From JAAETI01 sp964195945 (GTDB lineage Bacteria > Actinomycetota > Acidimicrobiia > Spongiisociales > UBA5794), in assembly GCA_964195945.1 (NCBI GenBank), contig CAXMRC010000201.1, forward strand, positions 1 to 64,000: a DNA stretch of 64,000 nt, given 5' to 3'. The notes under the pieces are model-generated. The model searched no databases. It was not told where the DNA came from and worked only from the letters and a program-made list of their open reading frames with translations. Each line of letters opens with the position of its first letter. Within the stretch, counting starts at the first letter, position 1. Both the position numbers and the translations under genes were made by a program. Shown here piece by piece: positions 8,391 to 15,565 of this stretch.

Positions 8391-8717
8391 ATGGACATCA
8401 GAACAATCAGCCGTGACGACCTGAGGGCGAAGATCGACCGCGGTGACCGATTCAAGCTGGTGATGACGCTGAATGAGTGGGCCTTCAATGTTGCCCACAT
8501 TCCCGGATCGATCAATGTGACGTCGCCGTTGCACGTAGCGCAATCGCTCAACCCGGATGACGAGATCGTCGTGTATTGCTCCGATGAAGCGTGCGTTGCT
8601 AGTCAGGTTGCTTACCAGGCGTTGATCGAGGCTGGCTACCCCAACGTCCGTCGCTACTCCGGAGGTCTCAGCGACTGGGACGCCGCCGGATACCCACTGG
8701 AATCTCGATCAACCTAG
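8391..8717 (+). CDS. Single-domain rhodanese-like protein
   Basis: A 108-residue protein made of one rhodanese domain. It has the N-terminal TISRDDLRAKIDRGD helix, the AHIPGSINVTSP segment and the active-site loop VVYCSDEACVASQ, where the first Cys (about residue 64) aligns with the persulfide-carrying cysteine. The C-terminal GGLSDWDAAGYPLE is typical. Single-domain rhodaneses shuttle sulfane sulfur or act as sensors; the substrate cannot be told. The loop lacks the CxxGxR pattern of classical thiosulfate sulfurtransferases. The ATG at 8391 is preceded by GGAAGGAACC. It stands alone among decayed sequences. Confidence 0.85.
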   Translation: MDIRTISRDDLRAKIDRGDRFKLVMTLNEWAFNVAHIPGSINVTSPLHVAQSLNPDDEIVVYCSDEACVASQVAYQALIEAGYPNVRRYSGGLSDWDAAGYPLESRST

Positions 8718-8759
8718 TTTTTCCGTTCACACTCAGAACGGTCCGCAGTCGTTTGTAAC

Positions 8760-8855
8760 CCGCGGGTTGTCCATAACCGAGACCCGTTCCCAGTGCTCCC
8801 ACCCATACGCCAGCGCCTTGGTCTCATCCGCCAACACAGAACCCCATCTCGATCT
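8760..8855 (-). pseudogene. Remnant of an ECF sigma factor (region 2)
   Basis: The minus-strand translation contains ALAYGWEHWERVSVMDNPR, very like the region-2 helix of a large actinobacterial ECF sigma group (pattern: E-A-L-A-Y-x-W-E-H-W-x-R-V-x-x-M-x-N-P-x-G-Y-L). The match breaks off after the Asn-Pro-Arg and nothing sigma-like follows in any frame. It is a small decayed piece inside the 390-base gene-free stretch 8718-9105; the rest of that stretch shows nothing recognisable. Confidence 0.45.
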
Positions 8856-9105
8856 CTCACCCATACAAAGCAAGAGACCCGAAGATCGTAAGACAGCGAA
8901 TCCAAGACTATCCCCGATACGCACTGCCAGGATTGTCAACCGATGGCGACCAACAGAGGGGCCTCCAGGCTGAGCGAACCGGTGAGTTTCGATAAGAGGC
9001 GCTGAGGGACCCCGAACCTAACTGCACTCCGGCGTGAGTCGCTGGCCTGCCCCGGTGGGCGGGTTCAAACGGGGATTGAGATGTCTGAAGTGGGGTCACC
9101 GTCTA

Positions 9106-9831
9106 TCAGACTGCCGCATAGAAATGCCAGGTGTCCGGTACACCTTTGAGTGAGTGTTCCCCCCGAGACTCGAACTTGATGCCGGACCCGGCAACGAGGT
9201 CCTTGACCGTCCGAGACACGAGCACCTCATTTGGCTCTGCAAGATCGGCGATCCGCGCTCCGATGTGTACAGCGATGCCGGCAACGTCGTCACCTATTCG
9301 CTCGATTTCACCCGTGTGGACTCCAACTCTCACCTTCAAGCCAAGCGTCTCCAACTGGTGTCCGATTTCCTGGGCACACTGGATGGCTCTGGCTGGACCG
9401 TCAAATGTCGCCAGGAATCCATCGCCCGCAGTGTTGACCTCCAAGCCTCGAAAACGGTTTAGCTGGGTACGCAAGACTGTGTTGTGGGTTTCCAGCAGCT
9501 CCCGCCAACGGGTGTCTCCCAGGTGCGAGGCACGGTCCGTCGACCCCGCAATGTCGGTGAATAGCAGCGTTGCGACAACCCGGTCGGGGATCACTGCCAC
9601 CCGATGGCCTGTGAGAAACTCCCTGATCTCGCTGATAGCGAGAGACGGCTCAAACCAGGGGACATGATCGGCACCGGGCAATTCCACGTAACGCGCACCC
9701 GGAATCTCGCGAGCCAGGTAGCGGCCGTTCTCCACATGGCAGATACGATCACCTTCCGAGTGGATGACCAGCGTCGGAACATGAATGGATGGAACGATAT
9801 CGCGAACGTCGATGTCAAAAGCCATCCTCAT
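9106..9831 (-). CDS. C-terminal half of an alpha/beta hydrolase-adenylate cyclase fusion (after in-frame TAG)
   Basis: Residues 1-75 are the end of an alpha/beta-hydrolase fold, with PTLVIHSEGDRICHVENGRY (acid region) and LPGADHVPWF (catalytic His region). Residues about 85-241 are a class III nucleotidyl cyclase catalytic domain: ATLLFTDIAGSTDRA carries the metal-binding Asp, with GLEVNTAGDGFLATFDGPA and VRVGVHTGEIE following. It is in the same frame as the hydrolase half at 9910-10428, separated only by a TAG at 9910-9912 and 26 sense codons. The intact fusion is a known actinobacterial family. Whether this half is translated alone from the ATG at 9831 is unknown. Probable pseudogene or sequencing error. 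Confidence 0.75.
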   Translation of the reverse strand: MRMAFDIDVRDIVPSIHVPTLVIHSEGDRICHVENGRYLAREIPGARYVELPGADHVPWFEPSLAISEIREFLTGHRVAVIPDRVVATLLFTDIAGSTDRASHLGDTRWRELLETHNTVLRTQLNRFRGLEVNTAGDGFLATFDGPARAIQCAQEIGHQLETLGLKVRVGVHTGEIERIGDDVAGIAVHIGARIADLAEPNEVLVSRTVKDLVAGSGIKFESRGEHSLKGVPDTWHFYAAV

Positions 9832-9909
9832 GAAAGCCTCGGCGCCGCCGGGGGTGTTGGCGTTCCTTTGCAGCCGCGCCGACCAGTCAACAAGCCACGG
9901 CGTGCTGTC

Positions 9910-10428
9910 CTAGCTGGGCACGAGGTACTCCATGGACCGACCGGGTTTGCCCCACCGCTCTGGCAAGCTCGGCATCGATGCTTCGAAGTCCTCCTTGGTG
10001 CTTTCACCCCAAGGCCACTCCTCGTCCTTGCGTTCCCGCACTTCGGCACCCATAAGGATCAAGCCCGCGGTTCGTTCGGGATGCGCGGCCGCAAACAATA
10101 TGGATAAAGGGCCCCCCTCGGATTCACCGATAAGAACTGCCGACTCGCTACCTACGGCATCAATCACAGCGGTGATGTCGTCCATTCGGACGTCAAGCGG
10201 AGTGGCGCCGGGAACGCGATCCGACATACCCATGCCGCGTTTGTCGAACAGGATCACGCGAGCGAATTCGCCCAGGACCTCACAGAACCGCCGATAGGCC
10301 GGCGACTCCCACTCAACCTCCCTGTGCGACCATCCCCCCTGCACGTAAACGATGTCCACCGGCCCATCGCCTACAACCTGATAGGCCACCTGGACATCGC
10401 CGCTGCGAGCAAACCGGATATCAATCAT
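9910..10428 (-). CDS. N-terminal half of an alpha/beta hydrolase-adenylate cyclase fusion (ends at in-frame TAG)
   Basis: This part encodes about 172 residues beginning MIDIRFARSGDVQVAYQVVG, with the oxyanion segment YVQGGWSHRE, FDKRGMGMSD and the nucleophile-elbow region VLIGESEGGPLSILFA, where Ser in G-E-S-E-G-G is the predicted nucleophile. The ATG at 10428 is the family start; an upstream reading is not needed. The reading ends at TAG 9910-9912, after which the same frame continues through the hydrolase and into a cyclase domain (9106-9831). Family knowledge says the fusion is one polypeptide of about 440 residues, so this gene is interrupted by a single nonsense codon. Confidence 0.75.
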   Translation of the reverse strand: MIDIRFARSGDVQVAYQVVGDGPVDIVYVQGGWSHREVEWESPAYRRFCEVLGEFARVILFDKRGMGMSDRVPGATPLDVRMDDITAVIDAVGSESAVLIGESEGGPLSILFAAAHPERTAGLILMGAEVRERKDEEWPWGESTKEDFEASMPSLPERWGKPGRSMEYLVPS

Positions 10429-10526
10429 GAACCGACTGTAGTGACATACCCCTATCGGCCCTCGAAACCCGAGCGCGCCGCCACACATCCGACATACGTA
10501 GTACCCGGAGCGTCACATCCTGCCAG

Positions 10527-10567
10527 GTAGCGACCACGATGGTGAACGTCGGCGCGGGAAGGTTCGC
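10527..10567 (+). repeat. Diverged 41-bp direct repeat, copy A
   Basis: This stretch aligns without gaps to 12462-12502 with 32 of 41 bases identical, including a perfect 15-base core CGCGGGAAGGTTCGC at the right end. Both copies are in the same orientation and lie in non-coding gaps, flanking about 1.9 kb with three genes. No coding function is assigned. Confidence 0.45.
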
Positions 10568-10641
10568 CAGAGGCGCTGCGGGTCTGCGCACGTGACCCCA
10601 CCTCGACGCGCTGCGGTAGGACGGCTCGTAGAATCCTAGGT

Positions 10642-11265
10642 ATGCAGCCGACTACCCGCAGGCTCTGGCTGGAGCAGGATCGCCATCAAGGCGACAGGAA
10701 GCGCCTCTTCACGGCCCTTAGGAGCGCCGTTGGCGGAGAGACGGTGCTGTATCCCGGTTCGTTCGTCGATATTGCTCCGTCTTTCGTGTACCCCTCCGTG
10801 ACATACATCGACACTGATTCAAGAACTCCGGGGTTCTTTGCCGATCGTGATGGCGTCCACGAGATCATCGCCTCCGAAGGCGGTTTGCAGACTGCGACGG
10901 TCCATTTCATCCATGCTGACTACCAGAGAGACCTTGGAATCGCAGCACAGTCGTTTGATCTTCTGGTCTCGCTTTATGCCGGTTTCGTGTCCGAGTTCTG
11001 CACCGACTGCCTAAGGGTTGGGGGTCTCCTGCTGGTAGCACCGAGTCACGGCGATGTCGCCATGGCATCCATCGACCGTCGATACGAGCCAGCCGGTGTT
11101 GTCGCCTCACGGTCCGGGAACTACCGCATCAGAACCGACAACCTTGGCACATACATGGTTCCACGGTCTCCGCTCGAGATTTCGTCAGCGGTGCTCCATG
11201 ACCGAGGTAGAGGCATTTCGTATACCAAGTCACCCTTCGCCTACCTGTTCCGCAGGGTCGCCTGA
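10642..11265 (+). CDS. Conserved hypothetical protein, possibly Rossmann/methyltransferase-like
   Basis: A 207-residue soluble protein. The segment TVLYPGSFVDIAPSFVYPSV with YIDTDSR resembles the first strand-loop and acidic second strand of a Rossmann-type SAM fold, and FDLLVSLYAGFVSEFC with LRVGGLLLVAPSHGD resembles the later strands of such a fold. No typical G-x-G-x-G or catalytic motif of a named methyltransferase is visible, so activity is uncertain. The ATG at 10642 is the natural start. It is a single gene, convergent with the DUF5808-like gene downstream. Confidence 0.7.
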   Translation: MQPTTRRLWLEQDRHQGDRKRLFTALRSAVGGETVLYPGSFVDIAPSFVYPSVTYIDTDSRTPGFFADRDGVHEIIASEGGLQTATVHFIHADYQRDLGIAAQSFDLLVSLYAGFVSEFCTDCLRVGGLLLVAPSHGDVAMASIDRRYEPAGVVASRSGNYRIRTDNLGTYMVPRSPLEISSAVLHDRGRGISYTKSPFAYLFRRVA

Positions 11266-11338
11266 CCCCATCGAACGCAGCCATCCGAACGCGGGCACGT
11301 TGCCGCCTTGTTAGAACTGATCGTTCACGATTCCCAGC

Positions 11339-11656
11339 TCAGTCGGTACTGGACAGCGAGCGTACTTTGGCGACGATGGCTCCGACATTGATTGTCCACC
11401 CAACACCGAACGCGCGGTTGACGACGATGGCGCCATCTGGGTTCCAGAACGTTCCCTTGATCTTCGCGAAGGTGGGCATTCGGAAGTCGTATGGCACGAA
11501 CCCGCCGAGAGCACCGTGCCACGCTCGCTCCTCCTTCGGCAGGCGCAACTCCTTGATCACTGCCGCGATAGCCAAGGCCGCGGCCAGCAGTTTCAGGGGT
11601 TTCATGCCGTCGGAGCGTCGGCGCTTCGTGTCGGGAGCGGTCGGTGACTTTTCCAT
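11339..11656 (-). CDS. Small DUF5808-like protein
   Basis: A 105-residue protein with a hydrophobic segment (KPLKLLAAALAIAAVIKEL) near residues 19-37. The C-terminal half, GFVPYDFRMPTFAKIKGTFW-NPDG-x(8)-FGVGWTINVG, resembles the short DUF5808 domain of actinobacteria (PYDFR, WNPDG and FGVGWT-N elements); this assignment is from memory of the pattern and not checked. The N-terminus is basic, so a single membrane anchor with the conserved part at the surface is plausible. Function unknown. It is a single gene on the minus strand between two plus-strand genes. Confidence 0.7.
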   Translation of the reverse strand: MEKSPTAPDTKRRRSDGMKPLKLLAAALAIAAVIKELRLPKEERAWHGALGGFVPYDFRMPTFAKIKGTFWNPDGAIVVNRAFGVGWTINVGAIVAKVRSLSSTD

Positions 11657-11825
11657 AGGCCAAGTCTAGCGATGGTCGCCGGCACAGGATTCGACACCCT
11701 CGGCTCGCCAGCATCCCCGCGAACACCGCACACCACTGGCGCTCCCTAGCGTTTGCCGCTCAAGCAGCGGCCTGAATCGCGAATCTTCCCAGATGTATCG
11801 TTCGGTCGATGAGGGAGGCAGCCAT

Positions 11826-12383
11826 ATGATCGCATCAGCGAGCGGAAGCGTTGAGATCCGTCGGCTCAGATCCGAGGACATCGATCTCATCAGCGAGATC
11901 GATCGATCCGAACACATCGACCTGGAATACATCGTCGAAGGTGAGGGCCTGGTGAGCCGAGTCGTGGACTTTGACGTTCCATCATGGAGCCCAGGCGGTA
12001 CCGGCGAGCACAGTGTGGCTGCGCACATCGAGACCTGCCGGGCGATCGTTGTCGATGGAGGGACCCTTCTCGGTGCGTTTGACCGAAACGAGGTCCTTGG
12101 ACTGGCGATTGTCGATGGCTTCTTCGAACCGGGGATGGCATGGTTCGCGTTCCTCCACGTGAGTCGGCACCATCGACGTCGGGGCGTCGCGTCGGCCTTG
12201 TGGTCCGCCGCCGCGCGAATCGCGGTCGATGCTGGTGCAGAATCGATCTATATTTCCGCGACGCGGAGCGGTTCGGCGGTTGGTTTCTACCTGAGCCGTG
12301 GCTGCCAGCTAGCTCAACCGCCACATCCCGATCTCCTCGCCAGGGAACCCGAGGATATCCATCTCGTCTATCCCATCAGTTGA
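11826..12383 (+). CDS. GNAT-family N-acetyltransferase
   Basis: A 185-residue protein of the Gcn5-related fold. The acetyl-CoA binding motif A is clear: HVSRHHRRRGVASALWSAAA (R-x-x-G-V/A), followed by the motif-B segment IYISATRSGSAVGFYLSRGC. The N-terminal EIRRLRSEDIDLISEIDRSE is the first strand and helices. Acceptor unknown. The ATG at 11826 has GAGGGAGG about 8 bases upstream and is preferred over an ATG 11 codons earlier. It stands alone; the following gap holds repeat copy B. Confidence 0.85.
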   Translation: MIASASGSVEIRRLRSEDIDLISEIDRSEHIDLEYIVEGEGLVSRVVDFDVPSWSPGGTGEHSVAAHIETCRAIVVDGGTLLGAFDRNEVLGLAIVDGFFEPGMAWFAFLHVSRHHRRRGVASALWSAAARIAVDAGAESIYISATRSGSAVGFYLSRGCQLAQPPHPDLLAREPEDIHLVYPIS

Positions 12384-12461
12384 GCTGCGACGTAACTCCT
12401 CTCCCACCTGTCCACCCGCAGCTCACATGTCTGATCGATGATGTGGCAGGACAATCGCTAT

Positions 12462-12502
12462 GTAGCCACCTCAATCGTAAATCTCATCGCGGGAAGGTTC
12501 GC
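12462..12502 (+). repeat. Diverged 41-bp direct repeat, copy B
   Basis: Partner of 10527-10567 (32 of 41 bases identical, same orientation, 15-base perfect core at the right end). Read on the minus strand, five of the differences fall at third codon positions and are synonymous, giving ANLPA-x-x-FTI-x-VAT in both, which hints at a shared decayed coding origin. It lies in the 140-base gap between the GNAT gene and the F420-type gene. Confidence 0.45.
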
Positions 12503-12523
12503 ACAAGGGCGTATGCGCAACGC

Positions 12524-12895
12524 CTAGCGACGAATATCCACCTGGAGGAACTCGTTGACGTGTAAGAACTTCGGTGGCGCCTTTGTTGTCTCGGGCAAGA
12601 GCTGCCATGCGACGTCTTCTGGTAACAATCGCGGGGACACCAGATCAAACTCTTCGCCATCGACCTCGAGACTGGCCGTCCCTGCGGCCAACACGTTCTT
12701 GACCCAATCCGAGCCCGAGCCGTACACCAAAATGAAGATGTAGCCGTCGGCGACGGGATGGACCTCGAGAGGTGTTCGATACACCTTCCCCGACGATCTG
12801 CCCACGTGTGTCAGCACCGGCCAGCTGCCCCGCTTCAGCGCGACTCTGTTAAATACTCGTTTGTTGATATGGCCCCACCACAGTGGCATTGGCAT
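12524..12895 (-). CDS. Nitroreductase-family deazaflavin (F420)-dependent oxidoreductase
   Basis: A 123-residue split-beta-barrel protein of the Ddn/FDOR type, which uses reduced coenzyme F420 as hydride donor. The signature is SWPVLTHVGRSSGKVYRTPL (T-x-G-R-x-S-G-x-x-x-R-T-P-L) near residues 24-43, then GSGSDWVKNVLAAG, the cofactor-contact segment. Substrate unknown. The ATG at 12895 has GGAG 5 bases upstream and is preferred over a GTG at 12931. Divergent from the reductase gene at 13013, with a long inverted repeat between them that may control both. Confidence 0.85.
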   Translation of the reverse strand: MPMPLWWGHINKRVFNRVALKRGSWPVLTHVGRSSGKVYRTPLEVHPVADGYIFILVYGSGSDWVKNVLAAGTASLEVDGEEFDLVSPRLLPEDVAWQLLPETTKAPPKFLHVNEFLQVDIRR

Positions 12896-12931
12896 TAGAA
12901 CTCCAGGGTGTCGAGTGAACGGTGTAAACAC

Positions 12932-12979
12932 AGTCTGGCGTCCGTCAGCGCCTTATACCGTGCTCACGGACGCCAGACT
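12932..12979. promoter_or_regulatory. 14-bp perfect inverted repeat between divergent genes (putative operator)
   Basis: AGTCTGGCGTCCGT at 12932-12945 is exactly complementary to ACGGACGCCAGACT at 12966-12979, with a 20-base centre holding TTATAC (12953-12958), a possible -10 element in one direction or its mirror in the other. It lies between the divergent genes at 12895 and 13013. No T-run follows on either side, so it is not a simple intrinsic terminator. Seen directly; the operator role is inferred from position. Confidence 0.55.
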
Positions 12980-13012
12980 ACCTTCCTTCTCTCCGCCGCT
13001 ACCGTGCACGCC

Positions 13013-13786
13013 ATGAATACGAACCAAGCAGCTGTCATCGTCGGAATGGGAGAAATGGGTGGGGTCTTCGCCAGGGCCCTACTCAGCTACGGAGTACCCG
13101 TTATCCCCGTAATACGCGACACCGCGCTGAACGACATCGCAGCCGACCTCCCCGATCCCGTCCTTACTCTTGTCACCGTTGGCGAGCCAGACCTCGACAC
13201 TACGATCGAACAACTCCCCGCTTCATGGAAGACAAGCACGGCTCTTGTCCAGAACGAGCTTCTTCCCCGTAACTGGCACCGTCACAAAATCGCCGACCCA
13301 ACCGTGGCCTCGGTCTGGTTCGAGAAGAAACCGGGACGTGACTTCCACGTCATCATCCCCACCCCGATCGCCGGGCCGGGTGCGCCGCTCCTAGTTGCCG
13401 CACTCGCCACGGTCGGTATCCCCGCCTTCCAGGTGACCACCGCCGACGAGCTCTTGTATGAGCTGGTCCGCAAGAACATGTACATCCTCACCGCCAACAT
13501 TGGTGGTCTGGTCACCAGGGGCACCGTCCGCGACCTCTGGTACGACAACCGATCACTGGCCGAAGAAGTCGCATCCGATGTGCTCGAGGTCCAGGCCTGG
13601 TTGACCGGAACGCAGCTGAACGCCGACGTGCTCATCGCCGGCATGGTCGAGGCGTTTGACGGTGATCCCGAGCATGGCTCGACGGGGCGGAGCGCCCCTG
13701 CCCGATTGACCCGCGCTCTGTCGCATGCTGACCAGGCAGGGCTTGCGGTTCCGAAGCTGCGTGAGATTGCATCGTCGCTCGGGTAA
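13013..13786 (+). CDS. Ketopantoate reductase-like NAD(P)-binding protein
   Basis: A 257-residue protein. The N-terminus AAVIVGMGEMGGVFARALLS is a Rossmann fold with the dinucleotide loop G-M-G-E-M-G. An ApbA/PanE-like layout follows: LVQNELLPRNWHRHK and a helical C-terminal domain (from about residue 150) with YELVRKNMYILTANIGGLV containing the Lys-x2-x-N pattern. It may reduce a 2-oxo acid, but the strict PanE motifs are weak and the substrate cannot be named. The ATG at 13013 has no strong Shine-Dalgarno and may be leaderless, as the upstream inverted repeat is close. Divergent from the F420-type gene. Confidence 0.75.
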   Translation: MNTNQAAVIVGMGEMGGVFARALLSYGVPVIPVIRDTALNDIAADLPDPVLTLVTVGEPDLDTTIEQLPASWKTSTALVQNELLPRNWHRHKIADPTVASVWFEKKPGRDFHVIIPTPIAGPGAPLLVAALATVGIPAFQVTTADELLYELVRKNMYILTANIGGLVTRGTVRDLWYDNRSLAEEVASDVLEVQAWLTGTQLNADVLIAGMVEAFDGDPEHGSTGRSAPARLTRALSHADQAGLAVPKLREIASSLG

Positions 13787-13850
13787 CGACACCCGCGAAA
13801 TCGTTTCCCTTCCCGCTACGCTTCACGCCACACACGTAAAGGAGAGGTCA

Positions 13851-14372
13851 ATGCACGTATTGGTCGCCACCGATGGCCAACTCGATCCAGCGACGGTAGC
13901 CAAGTTCGCGGCGCCGATCGCAGGCGACGACGGCACCGTGACCGTACTAACCGTGATCGAGGTCCCGCGAGTTATGCTCCAGGACCTCCGCGACCGATTC
14001 AGCGACCAACAACCCCCCACGCTGATTCGTACCGATTCCGAGAACGTGACCGCCACCCCGTCCCTCGAACCACCGCGTTCCTGGCCTGGTGATGATGCAA
14101 TCATCGACCAGTATCTTGCGGGAAAGCAGGAGGAACGCTGCAACCCGATCATCGATGCGCTCGCCGCCACCGGAGTAAAGACGGGCAGCAAACTGGTCGA
14201 GGGTCCCGCCGCTCGGGGAATCCTGGAGACGGCAAAGAGCCTCAATGTTGACGTGATAGTGGTCGGTTCGCACGGTATCGGTCTGTTCGAAGGGCTGCTC
14301 GGATCAACGGGCACCAAGGTCACACGCCTGGCGAAGCGTCCCGTGTTGCTACTACGAACCGACACCGCCTAA
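13851..14372 (+). CDS. Universal stress protein (UspA domain)
   Basis: A 173-residue single-domain Usp. It begins MHVLVATDGQLDPATVAKFA and ends with the ATP-binding pattern VIVVGSHGIGLFEGLLGST-G, matching the family G-x2-G-x9-G-[ST]. Strand and helix order is normal, with a longer loop (about residues 55-85) between beta-2 and the central helix. Usp proteins bind ATP and respond to stress, but specific roles vary. The ATG at 13851 is preceded by AAAGGAGAGGTCA, a strong ribosome site. Its stop overlaps the convergent HNH gene stop. Confidence 0.9.
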   Translation: MHVLVATDGQLDPATVAKFAAPIAGDDGTVTVLTVIEVPRVMLQDLRDRFSDQQPPTLIRTDSENVTATPSLEPPRSWPGDDAIIDQYLAGKQEERCNPIIDALAATGVKTGSKLVEGPAARGILETAKSLNVDVIVVGSHGIGLFEGLLGSTGTKVTRLAKRPVLLLRTDTA

Positions 14373-14857
14373 CCCAGGTATGGCTCCCAGGCAGGGTCGG
14401 GTTCGGCCGCTATTGCGACCAGCACCCACGAATGGCGACGCGGTGCCTGCGGCTTGTGCCGGAGGACTAAACCGGCCTGCTCAGGAGTTCGGCCACCCTT
14501 TTTGGTGTTGCAGCGACGACAGCTCGCCACGACGTTCTCCCAGGTGTGGGTTCCACCAAGTGTCTTAGGGACAACGTGATCAATGTTCTCGGCGGCCCGG
14601 TTGCAGTATTGGCACACGTGCGCGTCCCGTAGAAAGACAGCTCTCCGGTTCAGAGGGACACGACGGGCGTAGGGAACTTTTACGAACTGGCGGAGCCGTA
14701 TCACCGACGGCGATACGAGGTCTATGCGTTCGCTACGCCAGACTCGTCCATTCGAAGCGACCACATCTGCTCGATTGTGCAACACCAACACAACCGCACG
14801 TCTCACCGGTACAACCGAGAGCGGTTCGTACGACGCGTTGAGGACCAGAGCCTTCAT
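14369..14857 (-). CDS. HNH endonuclease
   Basis: A 162-residue protein with an N-terminal helical region (MKALVLNASYEPLSVVPVRR) and a complete HNH motif: CQYCNRAAENIDHVVPKTLG, then GTHTWENVVASCRRCNTKKG. The two CxxC pairs bind a structural zinc, and D-H-V-V-P and N-V-V contribute the catalytic His and Asn. This family is widespread in actinobacteria as a single chromosomal gene, not obviously tied to phage. Target unknown. The ATG at 14857 matches the family start. Divergent from the resolvase-like gene at 15006. Confidence 0.9.
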   Translation of the reverse strand: MKALVLNASYEPLSVVPVRRAVVLVLHNRADVVASNGRVWRSERIDLVSPSVIRLRQFVKVPYARRVPLNRRAVFLRDAHVCQYCNRAAENIDHVVPKTLGGTHTWENVVASCRRCNTKKGGRTPEQAGLVLRHKPQAPRRHSWVLVAIAAEPDPAWEPYLG

Positions 14858-15005
14858 GGATGGCAGGCTAACAGCGGCCGACTCGTGACAATGTCGACTC
14901 CGCCCTCCAGAACGATCGGAAGCCGTGGGAACCCTGGGGAACAAACGAAACGTCTAGGTCGTTGACCACAGTGAGTGACGCTGCGAAACTGTCGGTAGCC
15001 GAAGT

Positions 15006-15563
15006 GTGAAAAGAAAGGCAGACGACGTGCGAGTGGTGGGATACATACGGGAAGCCTCCGCAGATGGAGAGCCCGCGTTCGCCCAATCCGAGAAGATTCG
15101 ACGGTGGATCAACGAGAACGGGCACCGGCTGGTCGCGCTCTGCCAAGACGTGAGAACCCCGGGACACTCGGTCGGCCGTGAAGGACTGCAGTCGATTGTT
15201 GGGATTGTCTCAGCAGGACAAGTTGATGCCGTCGTCGTACCCTCCCTGACAACTTTCTCCTCCGACAAGGTCACCCAGGAAGTGATCATGTCGGCGCTTC
15301 GACTCAACGAGGTCAGCCTGCTCTCTACGGATCCCGCCGACATCGAAATGCTCGCCGATCCTTCTGCGGACAACCTACGGATGATCGTTCGCGACGTTCT
15401 CGCCAAGCGAACTCGTTTCGAAGAAATCCTGACCCTGCCTGCCAAGGGTGTAGCTGAGCCCGAGGTCATTCGGGTCGACGAGACCCCCGACGTCGTGATC
15501 GAACTGATTCCACCGACACGCAACGACGCACTGCCGGCCAGTCAGGCTCTCCCCGGGCAGTAG
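15006..15563 (+). CDS. Stand-alone resolvase-like (serine recombinase N-terminal) domain protein
   Basis: A 185-residue protein related to the catalytic domain of serine recombinases: VRVVGYIREASADGEPAF aligns with the first strand and the region of the nucleophile Ser, and the Q-x2-x-I-R-R-W helix, REGLQSIVGIVSAGQVDAV and VVPSLTTFSSDKVTQEV follow. The conserved Arg patterns around R-L-x-R are missing, and there is no DNA-binding C-terminal domain, only a helical and acidic tail. It is unlikely to be an active recombinase. The start is a GTG at 15006 or, with the better ribosome site AAAGG, a GTG at 15027. Confidence 0.75.
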   Translation: MKRKADDVRVVGYIREASADGEPAFAQSEKIRRWINENGHRLVALCQDVRTPGHSVGREGLQSIVGIVSAGQVDAVVVPSLTTFSSDKVTQEVIMSALRLNEVSLLSTDPADIEMLADPSADNLRMIVRDVLAKRTRFEEILTLPAKGVAEPEVIRVDETPDVVIELIPPTRNDALPASQALPGQ

Positions 15564-15565
15564 TC

